DNA of 64,000 nucleotides from Streptomyces prunicolor NBRC 13075 (GCF_000367365.1 NZ_BARF01000106.1:1-64000); one strand, 5' to 3'. Counted from the stretch's first letter, positions 16,824 to 25,529 are shown. The notes: generated by a model from the sequence alone, not told the origin. Numbers and translations: made by a program.

Positions 16824-17243
16824 ATGAGCTTGAGCATCCGCAACCAGATTCCCGGCACCGTCACGGCGGTCACGCCCGGCGCGGTGATGGCGACCGTGAA
16901 GGTGCGCCTCGACGGCGGCCAGGACCTCATCGCGGCGATCACGTTGGAGGCGGTGAAGGACCTGGGGCTCGCCGAGGGTACGGCCGTGCGCGCGATGATG
17001 AAGTCCACCGAGGTCGCGCTCGCCACGAGCCGGGTGGCGGGGGTGTCCATCCGCAACCAGCTGCCGGGCACGGTCAGCGATGTCGCCACCGGCGGGGCGA
17101 TGGCCGTCGTGAAGGTCACGGTCGACGGCGGTGAGCTGACCGCGGCGATCACGAAGGACGCGGTGGGCGACCTCGGGCTGCGGACGGGTTCGTCGGTCGT
17201 CGCCCTGATCAAGTCGACCGAGGTGTCGCTGGCGACCGTCTGA
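16824..17243 (+). CDS. Molybdenum-pterin binding (Mop) protein with two TOBE repeats
   Basis: A 139-residue protein made almost entirely of two tandem Mop/TOBE units of about 68 residues, each starting SIRNQ(I/L)PGTV and ending (M/I)KSTEV-LAT. Such di-Mop proteins bind molybdate or tungstate as oligomers and act in storage or homeostasis in the cytoplasm. The ATG at 16824 follows GAGGCG; the longer frame adds only five residues. Its neighbours, a MOSC protein and a molybdopterin oxidoreductase, support a molybdenum theme. The tight similarity of the two halves shows internal duplication. Confidence 0.9.
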   Translation: MSLSIRNQIPGTVTAVTPGAVMATVKVRLDGGQDLIAAITLEAVKDLGLAEGTAVRAMMKSTEVALATSRVAGVSIRNQLPGTVSDVATGGAMAVVKVTVDGGELTAAITKDAVGDLGLRTGSSVVALIKSTEVSLATV

Positions 17244-17391
17244 CGGGCGGGGCGTGGTGGCCGGGATTCCGGTGCGGGGCGACGCGCGGACCCGCACCGG
17301 GACCCGGCTTCGGCCCCGTCCCGGGTGAGCGCCTACGCTGCTCGGGGCAGGCAGCCGTAACCCGGAGACCAGCGGAGAAGGGACGTCACCC

Positions 17392-18039
17392 GTGGCAAGC
17401 GACCGACAAGGCGCAGTCGAGGCCGCCGCCGACGCGTCCCGTCCCCTGCCGCCCGGCCAGCGTCATGTGCACGGCTGGCCGGTGTCGCACTACGGGCCCG
17501 TCCCCCGGTTCCGTCCCGAGCGGTGGAACCTGCGCGTCCATGGTGCCACCGCCGACGGTGCCGAGCGCACCTGGACGTTCGACGAACTCGCGCCCCTGTC
17601 GCATGTCACGGTCGTCGCCGACCTGCACTGCGCGTCCGGCCCGACCTCCACCGACCACGAGTGGTACGGCATCCCCGCGACCGCCGTCCTGGACCTGGTC
17701 CCGCCCGCGCCCGAGGTCACGCATGTCATGGCCTGGGCGGAGTACGGCTATTCGACCAACCTCCGCCTGGCCGACTTCACGGCCTCGCAGACCCTGCTGG
17801 CCACTCACCACAACGGCGAGCCCCTCACCGCCGAACACGGCTTCCCGCTGCGCCTGGTCGTGCCCCATCTGTACGGCTACAAGAGCCCCAAGTGGCTGCG
17901 CGCCATCGAGTACCTCACCGAGGACCGGCGCGGCTTCTGGGAGGAGCGCGGCTACCACAACATCGCGGACCCCTGGAAAGAGCAGCGCTACTCCTACCAG
18001 GAGCAGGACGACGACGGGGCACACCCTCCCGATCGCTGA
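17392..18039 (+). CDS. Molybdopterin-dependent oxidoreductase, sulfite oxidase-like
   Basis: A 215-residue protein matching the oxidoreductase molybdopterin-binding domain (SUOX/MsrP fold). VVADLHCASG carries the cysteine expected to ligate molybdenum, followed by a WYGIP strand and HVMAWAEYGYSTNL. The RLVVPHLYGYKSPKWL run near residue 165 is a strong family signature. There is no signal peptide and no heme or dimerisation domain, so it is a cytoplasmic minimal enzyme of unknown substrate. The start is a GTG at 17392 after GAGAAGGGA. The Mop gene just upstream fits a supply role. Confidence 0.88.
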   Translation: MASDRQGAVEAAADASRPLPPGQRHVHGWPVSHYGPVPRFRPERWNLRVHGATADGAERTWTFDELAPLSHVTVVADLHCASGPTSTDHEWYGIPATAVLDLVPPAPEVTHVMAWAEYGYSTNLRLADFTASQTLLATHHNGEPLTAEHGFPLRLVVPHLYGYKSPKWLRAIEYLTEDRRGFWEERGYHNIADPWKEQRYSYQEQDDDGAHPPDR

Positions 18040-18127
18040 ACAGCCTCCCGGTCGATGAGCGGCCTCCCGGTCGCTGACCCGAAACCCGCGACACGGCTCG
18101 ACGATCACGACACGTAGCCTCGAACGC

Positions 18128-19132
18128 ATGGTTACGCATCGTTTTGTGGACGTGAACGGCATCCGGCTGCACATCGCCGAGCAGGGCGAGGGCCCCTTGG
18201 TGGTGCTCCTGCACGGCTTCCCGGAGTCGTGGCACTCCTGGCACCGGCAGATCGGCGCGCTGGCCGACGCGGGCTTCCGGGTGGTCGCCCCCGACCAGCG
18301 GGGATACGGCACCAGCGATCATCCGGACGACGTCGACGCGTACACCATCTTCCACCTGGTCGGCGATGTCGTCGGTCTGATCCGGGAGTTGGGCGAGGAG
18401 AAGGCATACGTCGTCGGGCACGACTGGGGCGCGCCGGTCGCCTGGCACACCGCGCTGCTGCGGCCGGACGTGGTGCTCGGGGTGGCCGGTCTGAGTGTGC
18501 CGCCGCCGTTCCGGGGGAAGCGGCGGCCGATGGAGACGATGCGGGCGATCTTCGGGGGCCGCTTCTACTGGAACTACTTCGACCAACCGGGCGTCGCCGA
18601 CGCCGAGTTCGCGCGGGACACCCGCACCACACTCCGCAAGTTCCTCTACTCCGCGTCCGCTGCCGCCTCTCCCTCCGGCGAGATCATGCAGCCGCTGGTC
18701 AACCCGGAGAAGGGCTGGCTCGCGGCCATGGAGGACCCCGAGGTGCTGCCGGAGTGGCTCACCGAGGACGATCTCGACGTGCTCACCGAGAGTTTCACCA
18801 AGGGCTTCACCGGCGCCCTGAACTGGTACCGCAACCTCGACCGCAACTGGGACCTGACCGCGCCGTGGGACAAGGCCGTCGTCACCCGGCCCGCCCTGTA
18901 CATCTTCGGCGACCGTGACCTCGTGCCCGCCTTCCCCGGATCGCGCGACGTCATCGACCGACTCACGACCCTCATGCCCGGCCTGACCCGCCCGCCCATC
19001 GAGCTGACCGACTGCGGACACTGGACCCAGCAGGAACGCCCCGCCGAGGTGAACGCGGCGCTCATCGAGTTCCTCACGACCTGCGAGCGCGCTGCCGGCG
19101 CCGGGCCGGGAACGGGCTCAGAGCCTTCGTGA
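18128..19132 (+). CDS. Epoxide hydrolase-like alpha/beta hydrolase
   Basis: A 334-residue alpha/beta hydrolase. LLHGFPESWHSWHRQ carries the oxyanion HGFP motif and VVGHDWGAPVAWH the nucleophile Asp of soluble epoxide hydrolases. A cap domain follows, then the acid Asp region FGDRDLVP and the catalytic His in DCGHWTQQE. Together these predict hydrolysis of epoxides to diols through an alkyl-enzyme ester in the cytoplasm. It stands alone between the molybdopterin enzyme and a YCII protein, so its pathway is not evident from context. Confidence 0.9.
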   Translation: MVTHRFVDVNGIRLHIAEQGEGPLVVLLHGFPESWHSWHRQIGALADAGFRVVAPDQRGYGTSDHPDDVDAYTIFHLVGDVVGLIRELGEEKAYVVGHDWGAPVAWHTALLRPDVVLGVAGLSVPPPFRGKRRPMETMRAIFGGRFYWNYFDQPGVADAEFARDTRTTLRKFLYSASAAASPSGEIMQPLVNPEKGWLAAMEDPEVLPEWLTEDDLDVLTESFTKGFTGALNWYRNLDRNWDLTAPWDKAVVTRPALYIFGDRDLVPAFPGSRDVIDRLTTLMPGLTRPPIELTDCGHWTQQERPAEVNAALIEFLTTCERAAGAGPGTGSEPS

Positions 19133-19211
19133 TCGCCTCGGCCACTTTCTTCGGAGGAGCGGCCGGGGAAACCGTTCGCCCCGGTGACAGCCGGCGAGAG
19201 ATCCTCTGGGC

Positions 19212-19763
19212 ATGGAGTTCCTCTGCTACCACCGCGACCGGCCCGGCTCCCTCGCACTGCGCGACGCACTCGTGGAGGACCACTGGTCCTACATGGACCG
19301 GTATGCGAAGGAGCTGATCGCCCGGGGCCCGACCCTCTCCGACGACGGCGACACCCCGACCGGAAGCGTGCACATCCTCGATCTGCCCGATCCGGCCGCC
19401 GCCCGCGCGTTCGCCTTCGACGAGCCGAACTACCAGGCGGGCGTGTACCGGGACGTACTGCTGCGCCGCTGGCGCAACATGCTGGGCCGCACCATGTGGG
19501 ACTTCCCCGGCGGCCGGACCGGCGGCAACCGGTACCTGGTGCTCGGCCTCGGCACCGGCCAGGCCGTGGATCTGGCGCTGCCGCCCGGATCGGACGAACT
19601 GATCGCGTACGGGCCGCTGTTGTCGGACGACGGCGCCACCTGGCTCGGCACGGCCGCCTTGCTCCGGGCACCGGACCCGGAGACGGCGCGGGCCGTGCTG
19701 ACCCGGGACCGGTACGCCGACATCGAGGTGCACAACTGGCAGTTCGGCGGTCGGCCGACCTGA
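19212..19763 (+). CDS. YCII-related protein with internal duplication
   Basis: A 183-residue protein of two ferredoxin-like YCII-type halves. The first half has the HWSYMDRYAKELIARGPTLS pattern followed by GSVHILDLPDPAAARAF; the second repeats LIAYGPLLSDDGATWLGTAA and DPETARAVLT. YCII domains are small dimeric folds with a conserved His-Asp pair, linked to diverse enzymes, and often of unknown activity. The ATG at 19212 directly opens the fold. No operon partner is evident; the GlxA regulator gene follows after about 100 bases. Confidence 0.78.
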   Translation: MEFLCYHRDRPGSLALRDALVEDHWSYMDRYAKELIARGPTLSDDGDTPTGSVHILDLPDPAAARAFAFDEPNYQAGVYRDVLLRRWRNMLGRTMWDFPGGRTGGNRYLVLGLGTGQAVDLALPPGSDELIAYGPLLSDDGATWLGTAALLRAPDPETARAVLTRDRYADIEVHNWQFGGRPT

Positions 19764-19866
19764 CCGGAGAGTCCGACAACGCAGCCTGCTGGGAGGTGCA
19801 GCCTCCCAGCAGCGAGGAAACCGGTCGTGGCAGCAGGGCAGGTCACCGGCGCATGCTGGCTGTTCG

Positions 19867-20919
19867 ATGAACCACAACTATCCCCGAACGGGCCCCCTCA
19901 CCATCACCGTCCTCGTCTTCCCGGGCGTCCGGCTGCTCGATGTGACCGGCCCCATCGAGGTGTTCGCGTCGGCCGACGAGTTCGGCGGACGCTATCGGGT
20001 GCGGGTCGTGTCCGAGGACGGCGCCGCGGTGATCACCTCCGCCGGAACCCGTATCGGCGCGGACCTCGCGGTCGACGACGTGCGCGAGCCCTACGACGTC
20101 CTCGTGGTCCCGGGCGGCCCGGAATGGGAGACGGCCATCAAGGACGACACGCTCCTCGACGCCGTACGGCGACTGCACGGCATGGCCCGTTGTACGGCAT
20201 CGGTGTGCACCGGCGCGTTCCTGCTGGCCGCGGCGGGACTGCTGCGAGGGCGTCGAGCCGTGACGCACTGGCGGCAGTCCCGGCAACTGGCCGTGCGCTT
20301 CCCGTCCGTACGGGTCCAGCCGGACGCCCTCTTCGTGCGGGACGGGCCGATGATGACCTCGGCGGGTGTCTCGGCCGGTATCGATCTCTCCTTGGCGCTC
20401 GTCGAGGAGCATTTCGGTGCGGAGGTCGCCCGGGCGGTCGCCAAGGACATGGTCGTCTTCATGCAACGACCGGGAGGACAGTCCCAGTTCAGCGTCCGCT
20501 CCCAGGTCCCGTACTCCCGTCAGGAGGCGCTGCGCCCGGTACTGGACGCGGTCGTAGCGAACCCGGGCGCCCCGCACACGCTGGCCGCCATGTCCCGCCG
20601 GGCGGGCGTCAGCGTCCGCCATATGAGCCGGCTCTTCGACGAAGAGGTGGGCACCACCCCGGCCCGGTATGTGGAGCGGGTCCGGCTGGAGGCGGCCCAG
20701 GTGCTGCTGGAGACCGGTGACGACTCCCTGCCGGTGGTGGCGCGCCGCACCGGGTTCGGCTCGGCCGAGTCGCTCCGCAGGGCATTCGTACGGCACTTGG
20801 GGGTGACGCCGGGCGCGTTCCGGACGAGCTTCCGGACGACCGGTACGGGCACAGTCACAGGCACACGCGTGGACACGGACACGGCTATGGCGAACACAGA
20901 ACAGGACAGGCAGGCATGA
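19867..20919 (+). CDS. GlxA-family AraC transcriptional regulator
   Basis: A 350-residue regulator. The first 185 residues are a DJ-1/PfpI-like (glutamine amidotransferase-like) sensor domain with VLVFPGVRLLDVTGPIEVF and the nucleophile-elbow cysteine in SVCTGAFLLAAAG. The C-terminal AraC double helix-turn-helix includes LAAMSRRAGVSVRHMSRLF and VARRTGFGSAESLRRAF. Such GlxA-type proteins respond to small nitrogenous or other metabolites. A Thr/Gly-rich tail of about 25 residues follows the DNA-binding domain. Its stop overlaps the next gene start (ATGA). Confidence 0.9.
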   Translation: MNHNYPRTGPLTITVLVFPGVRLLDVTGPIEVFASADEFGGRYRVRVVSEDGAAVITSAGTRIGADLAVDDVREPYDVLVVPGGPEWETAIKDDTLLDAVRRLHGMARCTASVCTGAFLLAAAGLLRGRRAVTHWRQSRQLAVRFPSVRVQPDALFVRDGPMMTSAGVSAGIDLSLALVEEHFGAEVARAVAKDMVVFMQRPGGQSQFSVRSQVPYSRQEALRPVLDAVVANPGAPHTLAAMSRRAGVSVRHMSRLFDEEVGTTPARYVERVRLEAAQVLLETGDDSLPVVARRTGFGSAESLRRAFVRHLGVTPGAFRTSFRTTGTGTVTGTRVDTDTAMANTEQDRQA

Positions 20920-21368
20920 CCCCGAACGACCGACTCGACCTCGACTTCTCCAAGCCGGAGCTCGTCGTCATCCCGTGCGGCAGCCGCAAGCTGGACCATC
21001 CCGCGCGGGCCGCCGACCTGTACATCGGCTCGTACCACCGCGCCTGCCGCAAGGCTGCCGACGCGCTGCGGCCCGACCGGCTGCTGATCCTCTCCGCGCG
21101 GTACGGTCTGCTCGACCTCGACGACGTCGTCGAGCCGTACGACACCCCGCACGGTGCGACGGACGCTGTCGCGTCCCAACTCATCCTGGAACAGGCGACG
21201 TTGCGTGACATCGTGCGCCTCGATCCGGTCGTCGCTCTCGGCGGCGCACGGCACGTCGGTCTGGTCCGCTCCGTCTGGCCGCACGCCCTCACCCCGCTGG
21301 CGGGAACCCGTGGCATGGGCGAGCAGATGGCCCGCCTCGCGGCGCTGCGCGAAGGTCACGTCAACTAG
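20916..21368 (+). CDS. DUF6884-type protein
   Basis: A 150-residue protein with VVIPCGSRKL near the N-terminus and LLILSARYGLLDLDDVVEPYD in the middle, the signature of DUF6884. Members are often found near nucleotide-modification or mobile-element genes and may bind nucleotides or nucleosides, but no reaction is established. It is translationally coupled to the GlxA-type regulator upstream by a four-base overlap, so the two are likely to act on the same response. Confidence 0.75.
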   Translation: MTPNDRLDLDFSKPELVVIPCGSRKLDHPARAADLYIGSYHRACRKAADALRPDRLLILSARYGLLDLDDVVEPYDTPHGATDAVASQLILEQATLRDIVRLDPVVALGGARHVGLVRSVWPHALTPLAGTRGMGEQMARLAALREGHVN

Positions 21369-21373
21369 CCCGT

Positions 21374-22540
21374 TCAGCCGGCCGAGTTGATCAGTTCCCG
21401 TGGTGTCGATGGGGCGGTCCGCGTGGCGACGTGGCGCAGGGTGCGACCGCCCACGACGATCCAGGCCAGGACCAGCAGCCCGTAGAAGACGACCGCGGGC
21501 CAGACGAACAGCACCGCGTCCGTGCGCGCCGCGAGGGTGCTGGTGGCGGTCACGAGCGCGCCGAACGGGAAGATGAACGACCACCAGGTGGGCGCGAACG
21601 GCAGCCCGGCGCGGATCGTCCGTACGGTCAGGGCGGTGGCGAGCGCCAGCCACAGCAGGGCGAAGCCCCACACCAGGATGCCGCCCAGCAGCGCGAGGAC
21701 CTCGGCGCCCCGGGCGTAGAGCGCGGGCAGGGTGCTCGGTGCGGCGGTGGCCAGCGCGCCGAGCGCCGTCACCGCCTGGCCGAGGGCGCCGAGGCCGATC
21801 CACACCGTGGGCACCATGGCGCCGGTGGGCGCGTCGTGGTGCACGAGGCGGCCGTAGAGGATGGTCAGGACGAGTAGCGCGGCGACCAGGCCGAGGCCGA
21901 GCATCGCGTAGCAGCCGAGGAAGAGGGTGAGCCGGAGTTGGCCGGGTGGGGTGTGGGGGACGAGCAGGGCGCCGGTCGCGGCGGAGACCATCGGGGGCAC
22001 GACCGGCATCAGCCAGCCGCCGAACGCCGCGTCCGGCGCGAAGCGGTGCCGGGTGACCATCAGGTACGGCACCGTGCAGGCGGTGGCGAGGCCGAGCACC
22101 GTACCGAGCGACCAGAGCACCCGGTCCAGGTCCAGCGCGGCGTCGAACCCGATCACCCCGCGCCCGAGCAGCAGTGCCCCGGCACCGACCGTGAGCAGTG
22201 CCATCGGCGGAGCTCCGAAGAACTGGGCCACGACGGGATCCGCCGCGTGCGAGCGCAGCGCCGCCCGATCCCGGTCCCGGAGACAGCCGACGGCCAGCAC
22301 GACCAGCAGCAGTACGGCGCCCACCCAGACCACCGTGGCGGCGGTCCGCAGCCCGGGGAGGTTCCCCGGGAGGGTGACCGCCGCGTTGGCGACGATGCCG
22401 GTGCCCATCACGGCCGCGAACCAGCTGGGGTTGAGCGGTGGACGGGTCGCGCTGGGGGCCGTGGGCGGCAGGAAACGGGTGGAGGAGGGGCGGATCATGG
22501 CCCCAAGGTAGGTCGGGGTCGAGGCCGTGCTGTCGGTCAT
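21374..22540 (-). CDS. TDT-family (TehA/SLAC1-like) membrane transporter
   Basis: A 388-residue protein with ten membrane segments in a regular pattern. The opening LNPSWFAAVMGTGIVANAAV matches the tellurite-resistance/dicarboxylate transporter family, whose members include TehA and plant SLAC1 anion channels; sulfite export is a known role for some actinobacterial and fungal members. The start is uncertain: ATG at 22540 or, within the same frame, 22498. It is convergent with the DUF6884 gene, with only five bases between stops. Confidence 0.85.
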   Translation of the reverse strand: MTDSTASTPTYLGAMIRPSSTRFLPPTAPSATRPPLNPSWFAAVMGTGIVANAAVTLPGNLPGLRTAATVVWVGAVLLLVVLAVGCLRDRDRAALRSHAADPVVAQFFGAPPMALLTVGAGALLLGRGVIGFDAALDLDRVLWSLGTVLGLATACTVPYLMVTRHRFAPDAAFGGWLMPVVPPMVSAATGALLVPHTPPGQLRLTLFLGCYAMLGLGLVAALLVLTILYGRLVHHDAPTGAMVPTVWIGLGALGQAVTALGALATAAPSTLPALYARGAEVLALLGGILVWGFALLWLALATALTVRTIRAGLPFAPTWWSFIFPFGALVTATSTLAARTDAVLFVWPAVVFYGLLVLAWIVVGGRTLRHVATRTAPSTPRELINSAG

Positions 22541-22592
22541 GTCCTGATGCAAGGGTGTCGTGGCAGATAGCGAGGGATCCGGTCCCCCGTGG

Positions 22593-23030
22593 TCACTCCC
22601 GCGCGTCCGCCTGGTCGGGCCGGGGTGACGGTAGCGGCGGGGAGGTGAACGTGGTGTTCGAGAAGTCGCGGCCCTGGAGGACCGGGGCGTAGTAACTGCC
22701 GCCGCTGATCGTGTTGTCGACCGTGCCGTCGCCCGTGCGGACCAGCCTGGCCTGCTCGTGCCAGGCGGTGAGGGCGGCGGCGAAGTCGGGGTCCAGTGCC
22801 GCGCGTACGGCCAGGGCCGTGCTCAGGGCGTGGGCCCGGGTCCTGTCCCCGGGGGCCTGCTGCAGGCGCACCAGTTCGTCCTCGCCCGGAACCGGCCCGC
22901 CCGCCCTGTCGTCGCCGCGGTGGAACGGTCGCCGTACGAGAGCCGTGAGTCCCGCCCACACCTGTCGTCCCACCTCGCCGCCCGCACCGCCGGCGAGCGA
23001 CGCGAGCAGTCCTACCGACACCGGGTCCAT
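22593..23030 (-). CDS. Small hypothetical partner of STAND-type proteins
   Basis: A 145-residue protein beginning MDPVSVGLLASLAGGAGGEV, a glycine-rich hydrophobic opening that I have seen in actinobacterial proteins encoded beside STAND/NB-ARC genes. The C-terminal half has TVDNTISGGSYYAPVLQGRD and FSNTTF, a beta-turn pattern similar to pentapeptide-like ends. The ATG at 23030 has AAGGATGG upstream. The neighbouring upstream gene is a truncated STAND protein, in line with that association. The function is unknown. Confidence 0.55.
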   Translation of the reverse strand: MDPVSVGLLASLAGGAGGEVGRQVWAGLTALVRRPFHRGDDRAGGPVPGEDELVRLQQAPGDRTRAHALSTALAVRAALDPDFAAALTAWHEQARLVRTGDGTVDNTISGGSYYAPVLQGRDFSNTTFTSPPLPSPRPDQADARE

Positions 23031-23107
23031 CTGGCACCATCCTTGACGGGGCGTCACCACTCCTGCGTGAGGGGGAACGCCTGGCGGGGTGTGCCGGTTC
23101 CCGTCGG

Positions 23108-23700
23108 TCATGAAGTGCCGGGTCTGGCGCGTACGTGGAGGCGTACGAGTGCGCGCATGCGCCAACTGTCCGGCGCCGTACCGGACTCGATCAGGTGCAG
23201 GAGCGATGTGAGCCGGTCGCGGACGACGTCCTCGGGTTCCGCGCAGAGTGCGGCGAGTGCCGATGTGGTCGTCTCGGGTTCGTCGCTGTGGGCGAGCAGT
23301 CGCAGCAGCCGGGCCCGTGCCGGGTCCAGGCGGGCGTGGCCGGTGTCGAGGCGGGTGCGCAAGTCCCGGTCGGGATAGACGAGTTCGGCGAGGCGGGTGC
23401 GCGGGTCGGCGAGATCGGCGGTCAGTGTCGCGAGCGGGCGGTGCGGGCTCTCGGCGAGCAGTACCGCGGCGGTACGCAGGGCGAGCGGCAGGCCGTCGCA
23501 GAGGTCGGCGACGCGTGCGGCATCCTCGGGGTGGTCGAGGATCCGGGTGTCGTCGGGGTGGGCCATCGTCACGGCGCGGTGGAGGAGCCGTGTCGCGTCG
23601 GCCGTGGCCAGCGGGCGCAGGACCATGCGGTCCGTGCCCAGGCCGCCGAGGTGCACCGGTGTCGTGACGATCGTGGTCGCCCCTCGCGCCTCGGGCCGGC
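23108..23700 (-). pseudogene. 5'-truncated STAND (NB-ARC-like) NTPase remnant
   Basis: The minus strand reads TTIVTTPVHLGGLGTDRMVL, then LRPLATADATRLLHRAV and VADLCDGLPLALRTAAVLL, the sensor-1, ARC2 and GLPLAL region of NB-ARC/AfsR-like NTPases. A winged-helix-like stretch with LLRLLAHSDEPETTTSALAA follows, and the frame stops at 23108. The P-loop, Walker B and N-terminal effector are missing. The upstream part of the frame (to about 23812) has no similarity. It is a relic of a STAND module together with the small partner gene downstream. Confidence 0.65.
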
Positions 23701-23919
23701 CGTCGATCGCGGCCGGGCCGCGCGCCTGCCCCGCTCGCGCGAGGGCGCCCTGTTCCACGTGATGCCCAGGCTGAGAATGCCCTCTTGAGTGTGGCCGGAA
23801 CCGTAGGGGCACCCACCTGGTGCGTGCGCACCGCGTGAACCGATGTGTCCCGGGTAGGAAAAGGGCTCGGACGTGGCCGGACGGGCGGTCGCTCCTCGTG
23901 GTGAAGGGACGGTTGGGAC

Positions 23920-24288
23920 ATGACGTTGGAGCAGGCCGCCGAGGACGTGGTGGACGCGGTCGTCGTGGACGACGGACGGCTGCTGCTCGTGGAGGCGCAA
24001 GGCGGTTGGAGCCTGCCGTCCGGTGTTCCCGAGGAGGCCGAGACGGCGCAGGCCACCGCCGCGCGCGCGGTGTACGAACTCACCGGTTATCTCGTGGACG
24101 GTACGAGCCTGCTGGAATCCGAGTCCGGGGGTGCGTCGGCCGTGGTCTGCCAGTTGTTGAGCGACGATCCGTCGGGGGAGGCTCAGCTCACCGCGGGGCA
24201 GGTCCGCTGGGCACCGTTCGGCGAGGGTGTCCCCGCCGGGCTGCCGGCATCGGTGCGCACCTACCTGGAGGGCCATACGCCCGTTTAG
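23920..24288 (+). CDS. Nudix-like protein with a degenerate Nudix box
   Basis: A 122-residue small Nudix fold: VDAVVVDDGRLLLVEAQGGW then SLPSG opens the usual beta sheet. The Nudix box G-x5-E-x7-R-E-U-x-E-E-x-G appears as GVPEEAE...RAVYELTG. The first metal-binding Glu after the Arg is Ala and one of the paired Glu residues is Leu. Loss of these ligands suggests weak or no pyrophosphohydrolase activity, perhaps a binding role. The start ATG at 23920 follows GGGAC. It is divergent from the STAND relic. Confidence 0.7.
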   Translation: MTLEQAAEDVVDAVVVDDGRLLLVEAQGGWSLPSGVPEEAETAQATAARAVYELTGYLVDGTSLLESESGGASAVVCQLLSDDPSGEAQLTAGQVRWAPFGEGVPAGLPASVRTYLEGHTPV

Positions 24289-24308
24289 GAAACACCGACT
24301 CCCGGGGG

Positions 24309-24324
24309 TGGTACCACTGGTACC
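24309..24324. promoter_or_regulatory. Candidate antitoxin operator
   Basis: TGGTACCA at 24309-24316 is followed at once by CTGGTACC, two adjacent near-copies of a palindromic word, ten bases before the antitoxin ATG. Ribbon-helix-helix antitoxins bind such paired short palindromes over their own promoter. No ribosome site lies between the repeats and the ATG, so the message may start at or near the ATG. Confidence 0.5.
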
Positions 24325-24333
24325 GTGGACGTC

Positions 24334-24633
24334 ATGCCGAACACGCCGAAAGCCATGAACCTCCGCTTCCGAGACCCCCGGCAGCGCGCGGCCATCGAGG
24401 CCGCCGCCAAGCAGGCCGGGGTCAGTCTGCAGGAGTACATCCTCTCGGCTGCCTACGCACGCGCAACGGCCGTCGAGGAGCGGTTCCTTGAGGGCTTCAA
24501 GGCGTCGATGGCGCGCAGCGGCGCGGCGTTCGCGGCCGAGGCCGACAGCGTCGATGCCGGCGCCGAGCAGCGGGCGGCCGAGGCGAACGCCCTTCGTGAA
24601 CTCGAGCGCCAGGAGCAGGGGCACGCCGCGTGA
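24334..24633 (+). CDS. Ribbon-helix-helix-type antitoxin
   Basis: A 99-residue protein. The N-terminal KAMNLRFRDPRQRAAIEAAA and KQAGVSLQEYILSAAY form the beta strand and two helices of a DUF1778/CopG-like ribbon-helix-helix domain. The C-terminal half is a charged, helical, Ala/Glu-rich tail, typical for an intrinsically disordered toxin-binding segment. It overlaps the toxin gene by four bases (GTGA). I take ATG 24334 as the start; an in-frame start three codons earlier is possible. It probably represses its own operon through the palindromes upstream. Confidence 0.75.
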   Translation: MPNTPKAMNLRFRDPRQRAAIEAAAKQAGVSLQEYILSAAYARATAVEERFLEGFKASMARSGAAFAAEADSVDAGAEQRAAEANALRELERQEQGHAA

Positions 24634-25016
24634 CCCAGCCCGAACCACCGCACACGCTGGACGTCACCTTCCTGCTGCACGCCGCCGAGCTGCTCGACCG
24701 TGATCCCCAGGTCGACGACTACGGCCCGCTCTACGCCGCTGCCGCCCGGGTCGACGCCCGCGCGATGGAGCGCGACATCTACGGGTCACTGCATCTCAAG
24801 GCCGCCGCCCTGCTGCAGACCCTGGCGAAATTGCCGTGCCTGGAACACTCCAACGAGGCCTTCGCCTGGCACGCCACCGAGGCCTATCTGATCCTCAACG
24901 AGCGCCGCCTCGACTACCCGCCCAAGGCCGCGGTGGCGCTCGTCCGCGACGCCGCCTCCGGAGAACTGGGTCTCCCCCGGATCGCCCGTCAGCTGCGCGA
25001 CTGGACCACCGCCTGA
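24630..25016 (+). CDS. Fic/Doc-like toxin of a type II toxin-antitoxin system
   Basis: A 128-residue alpha-helical protein with the layout of Doc/Fic toxins: LDVTFLLHAAELL at the start, DIYGSLHLKAAALLQTLAKL, then a core HSNEAFAWHATEAYLILNE where Fic proteins have H-x-F-x-(D/E)-G-N. The catalytic motif is recognisable but altered: the His is present, while the GN(K/G)R part is not obvious. It may therefore use modified chemistry or be attenuated. Coupling to the upstream antitoxin by overlap supports a toxin-antitoxin pair. The MarR gene on the opposite strand follows 21 bases later. Confidence 0.7.
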   Translation: MTQPEPPHTLDVTFLLHAAELLDRDPQVDDYGPLYAAAARVDARAMERDIYGSLHLKAAALLQTLAKLPCLEHSNEAFAWHATEAYLILNERRLDYPPKAAVALVRDAASGELGLPRIARQLRDWTTA

Positions 25017-25037
25017 ACGCGTGAGGCCTGCGGGGTT

Positions 25038-25469
25038 CTAGGCCGTCGCCTTCCGGATGCGGGCGAGCAGGCTCCGCAGCTGCGCCCGGTCCTCCGCGTC
25101 CAGCTCGGCGGTCGCCTCCGCGAGCGCGAGGCCGTCGACCTCTTCCGCCTCGCGGTGGCACGCGCGGCCCTTGTCGGTGAGGCGCAGCAGGAACGCGCGG
25201 CGGTCGTGCGGATGGCGTACGCGCTCCACCAGACCGTCGCGTTCCAGGCTGTCGACGATGCTGGTCGTGGTCCGTGCCGCGACGCCGGTCATCTCACTCA
25301 AGTCCCGCATGCGCAGGGGCTGTTCGGTCCGCGCGAGCATCCGCAGGGCACGCAGCCGCGCGACCGAGGCACCGCCCGCGCGCAGCCGGGTCTCCACGAA
25401 CTGGCGCAGCTGGTGCGTCGTTTCGTAGAGCTCGTCGACCAGGATGTCGCTGCTGCCGTGCACTGCCAT
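25038..25469 (-). CDS. MarR-family regulator
   Basis: A 143-residue regulator with the MarR winged helix: LRALRMLARTEQPLRMRDLS, MTGVAARTTTSIVDSLERDG and the wing VERVRHPHDRRAFLLRLTDKG. The ATG at 25469 follows GGGGAACG. It is divergent from a drug-exporter gene, and two short palindromes lie in the 85-base gap, the usual layout of a repressor controlling the pump and itself. Ligand unknown. Confidence 0.88.
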   Translation of the reverse strand: MAVHGSSDILVDELYETTHQLRQFVETRLRAGGASVARLRALRMLARTEQPLRMRDLSEMTGVAARTTTSIVDSLERDGLVERVRHPHDRRAFLLRLTDKGRACHREAEEVDGLALAEATAELDAEDRAQLRSLLARIRKATA

Positions 25470-25529
25470 GGCGTTCCCCGTTCCGTGGTGAGGGCCGATT
25501 GTACGAGCCCCGGCCGGTAGCAATGAGCC

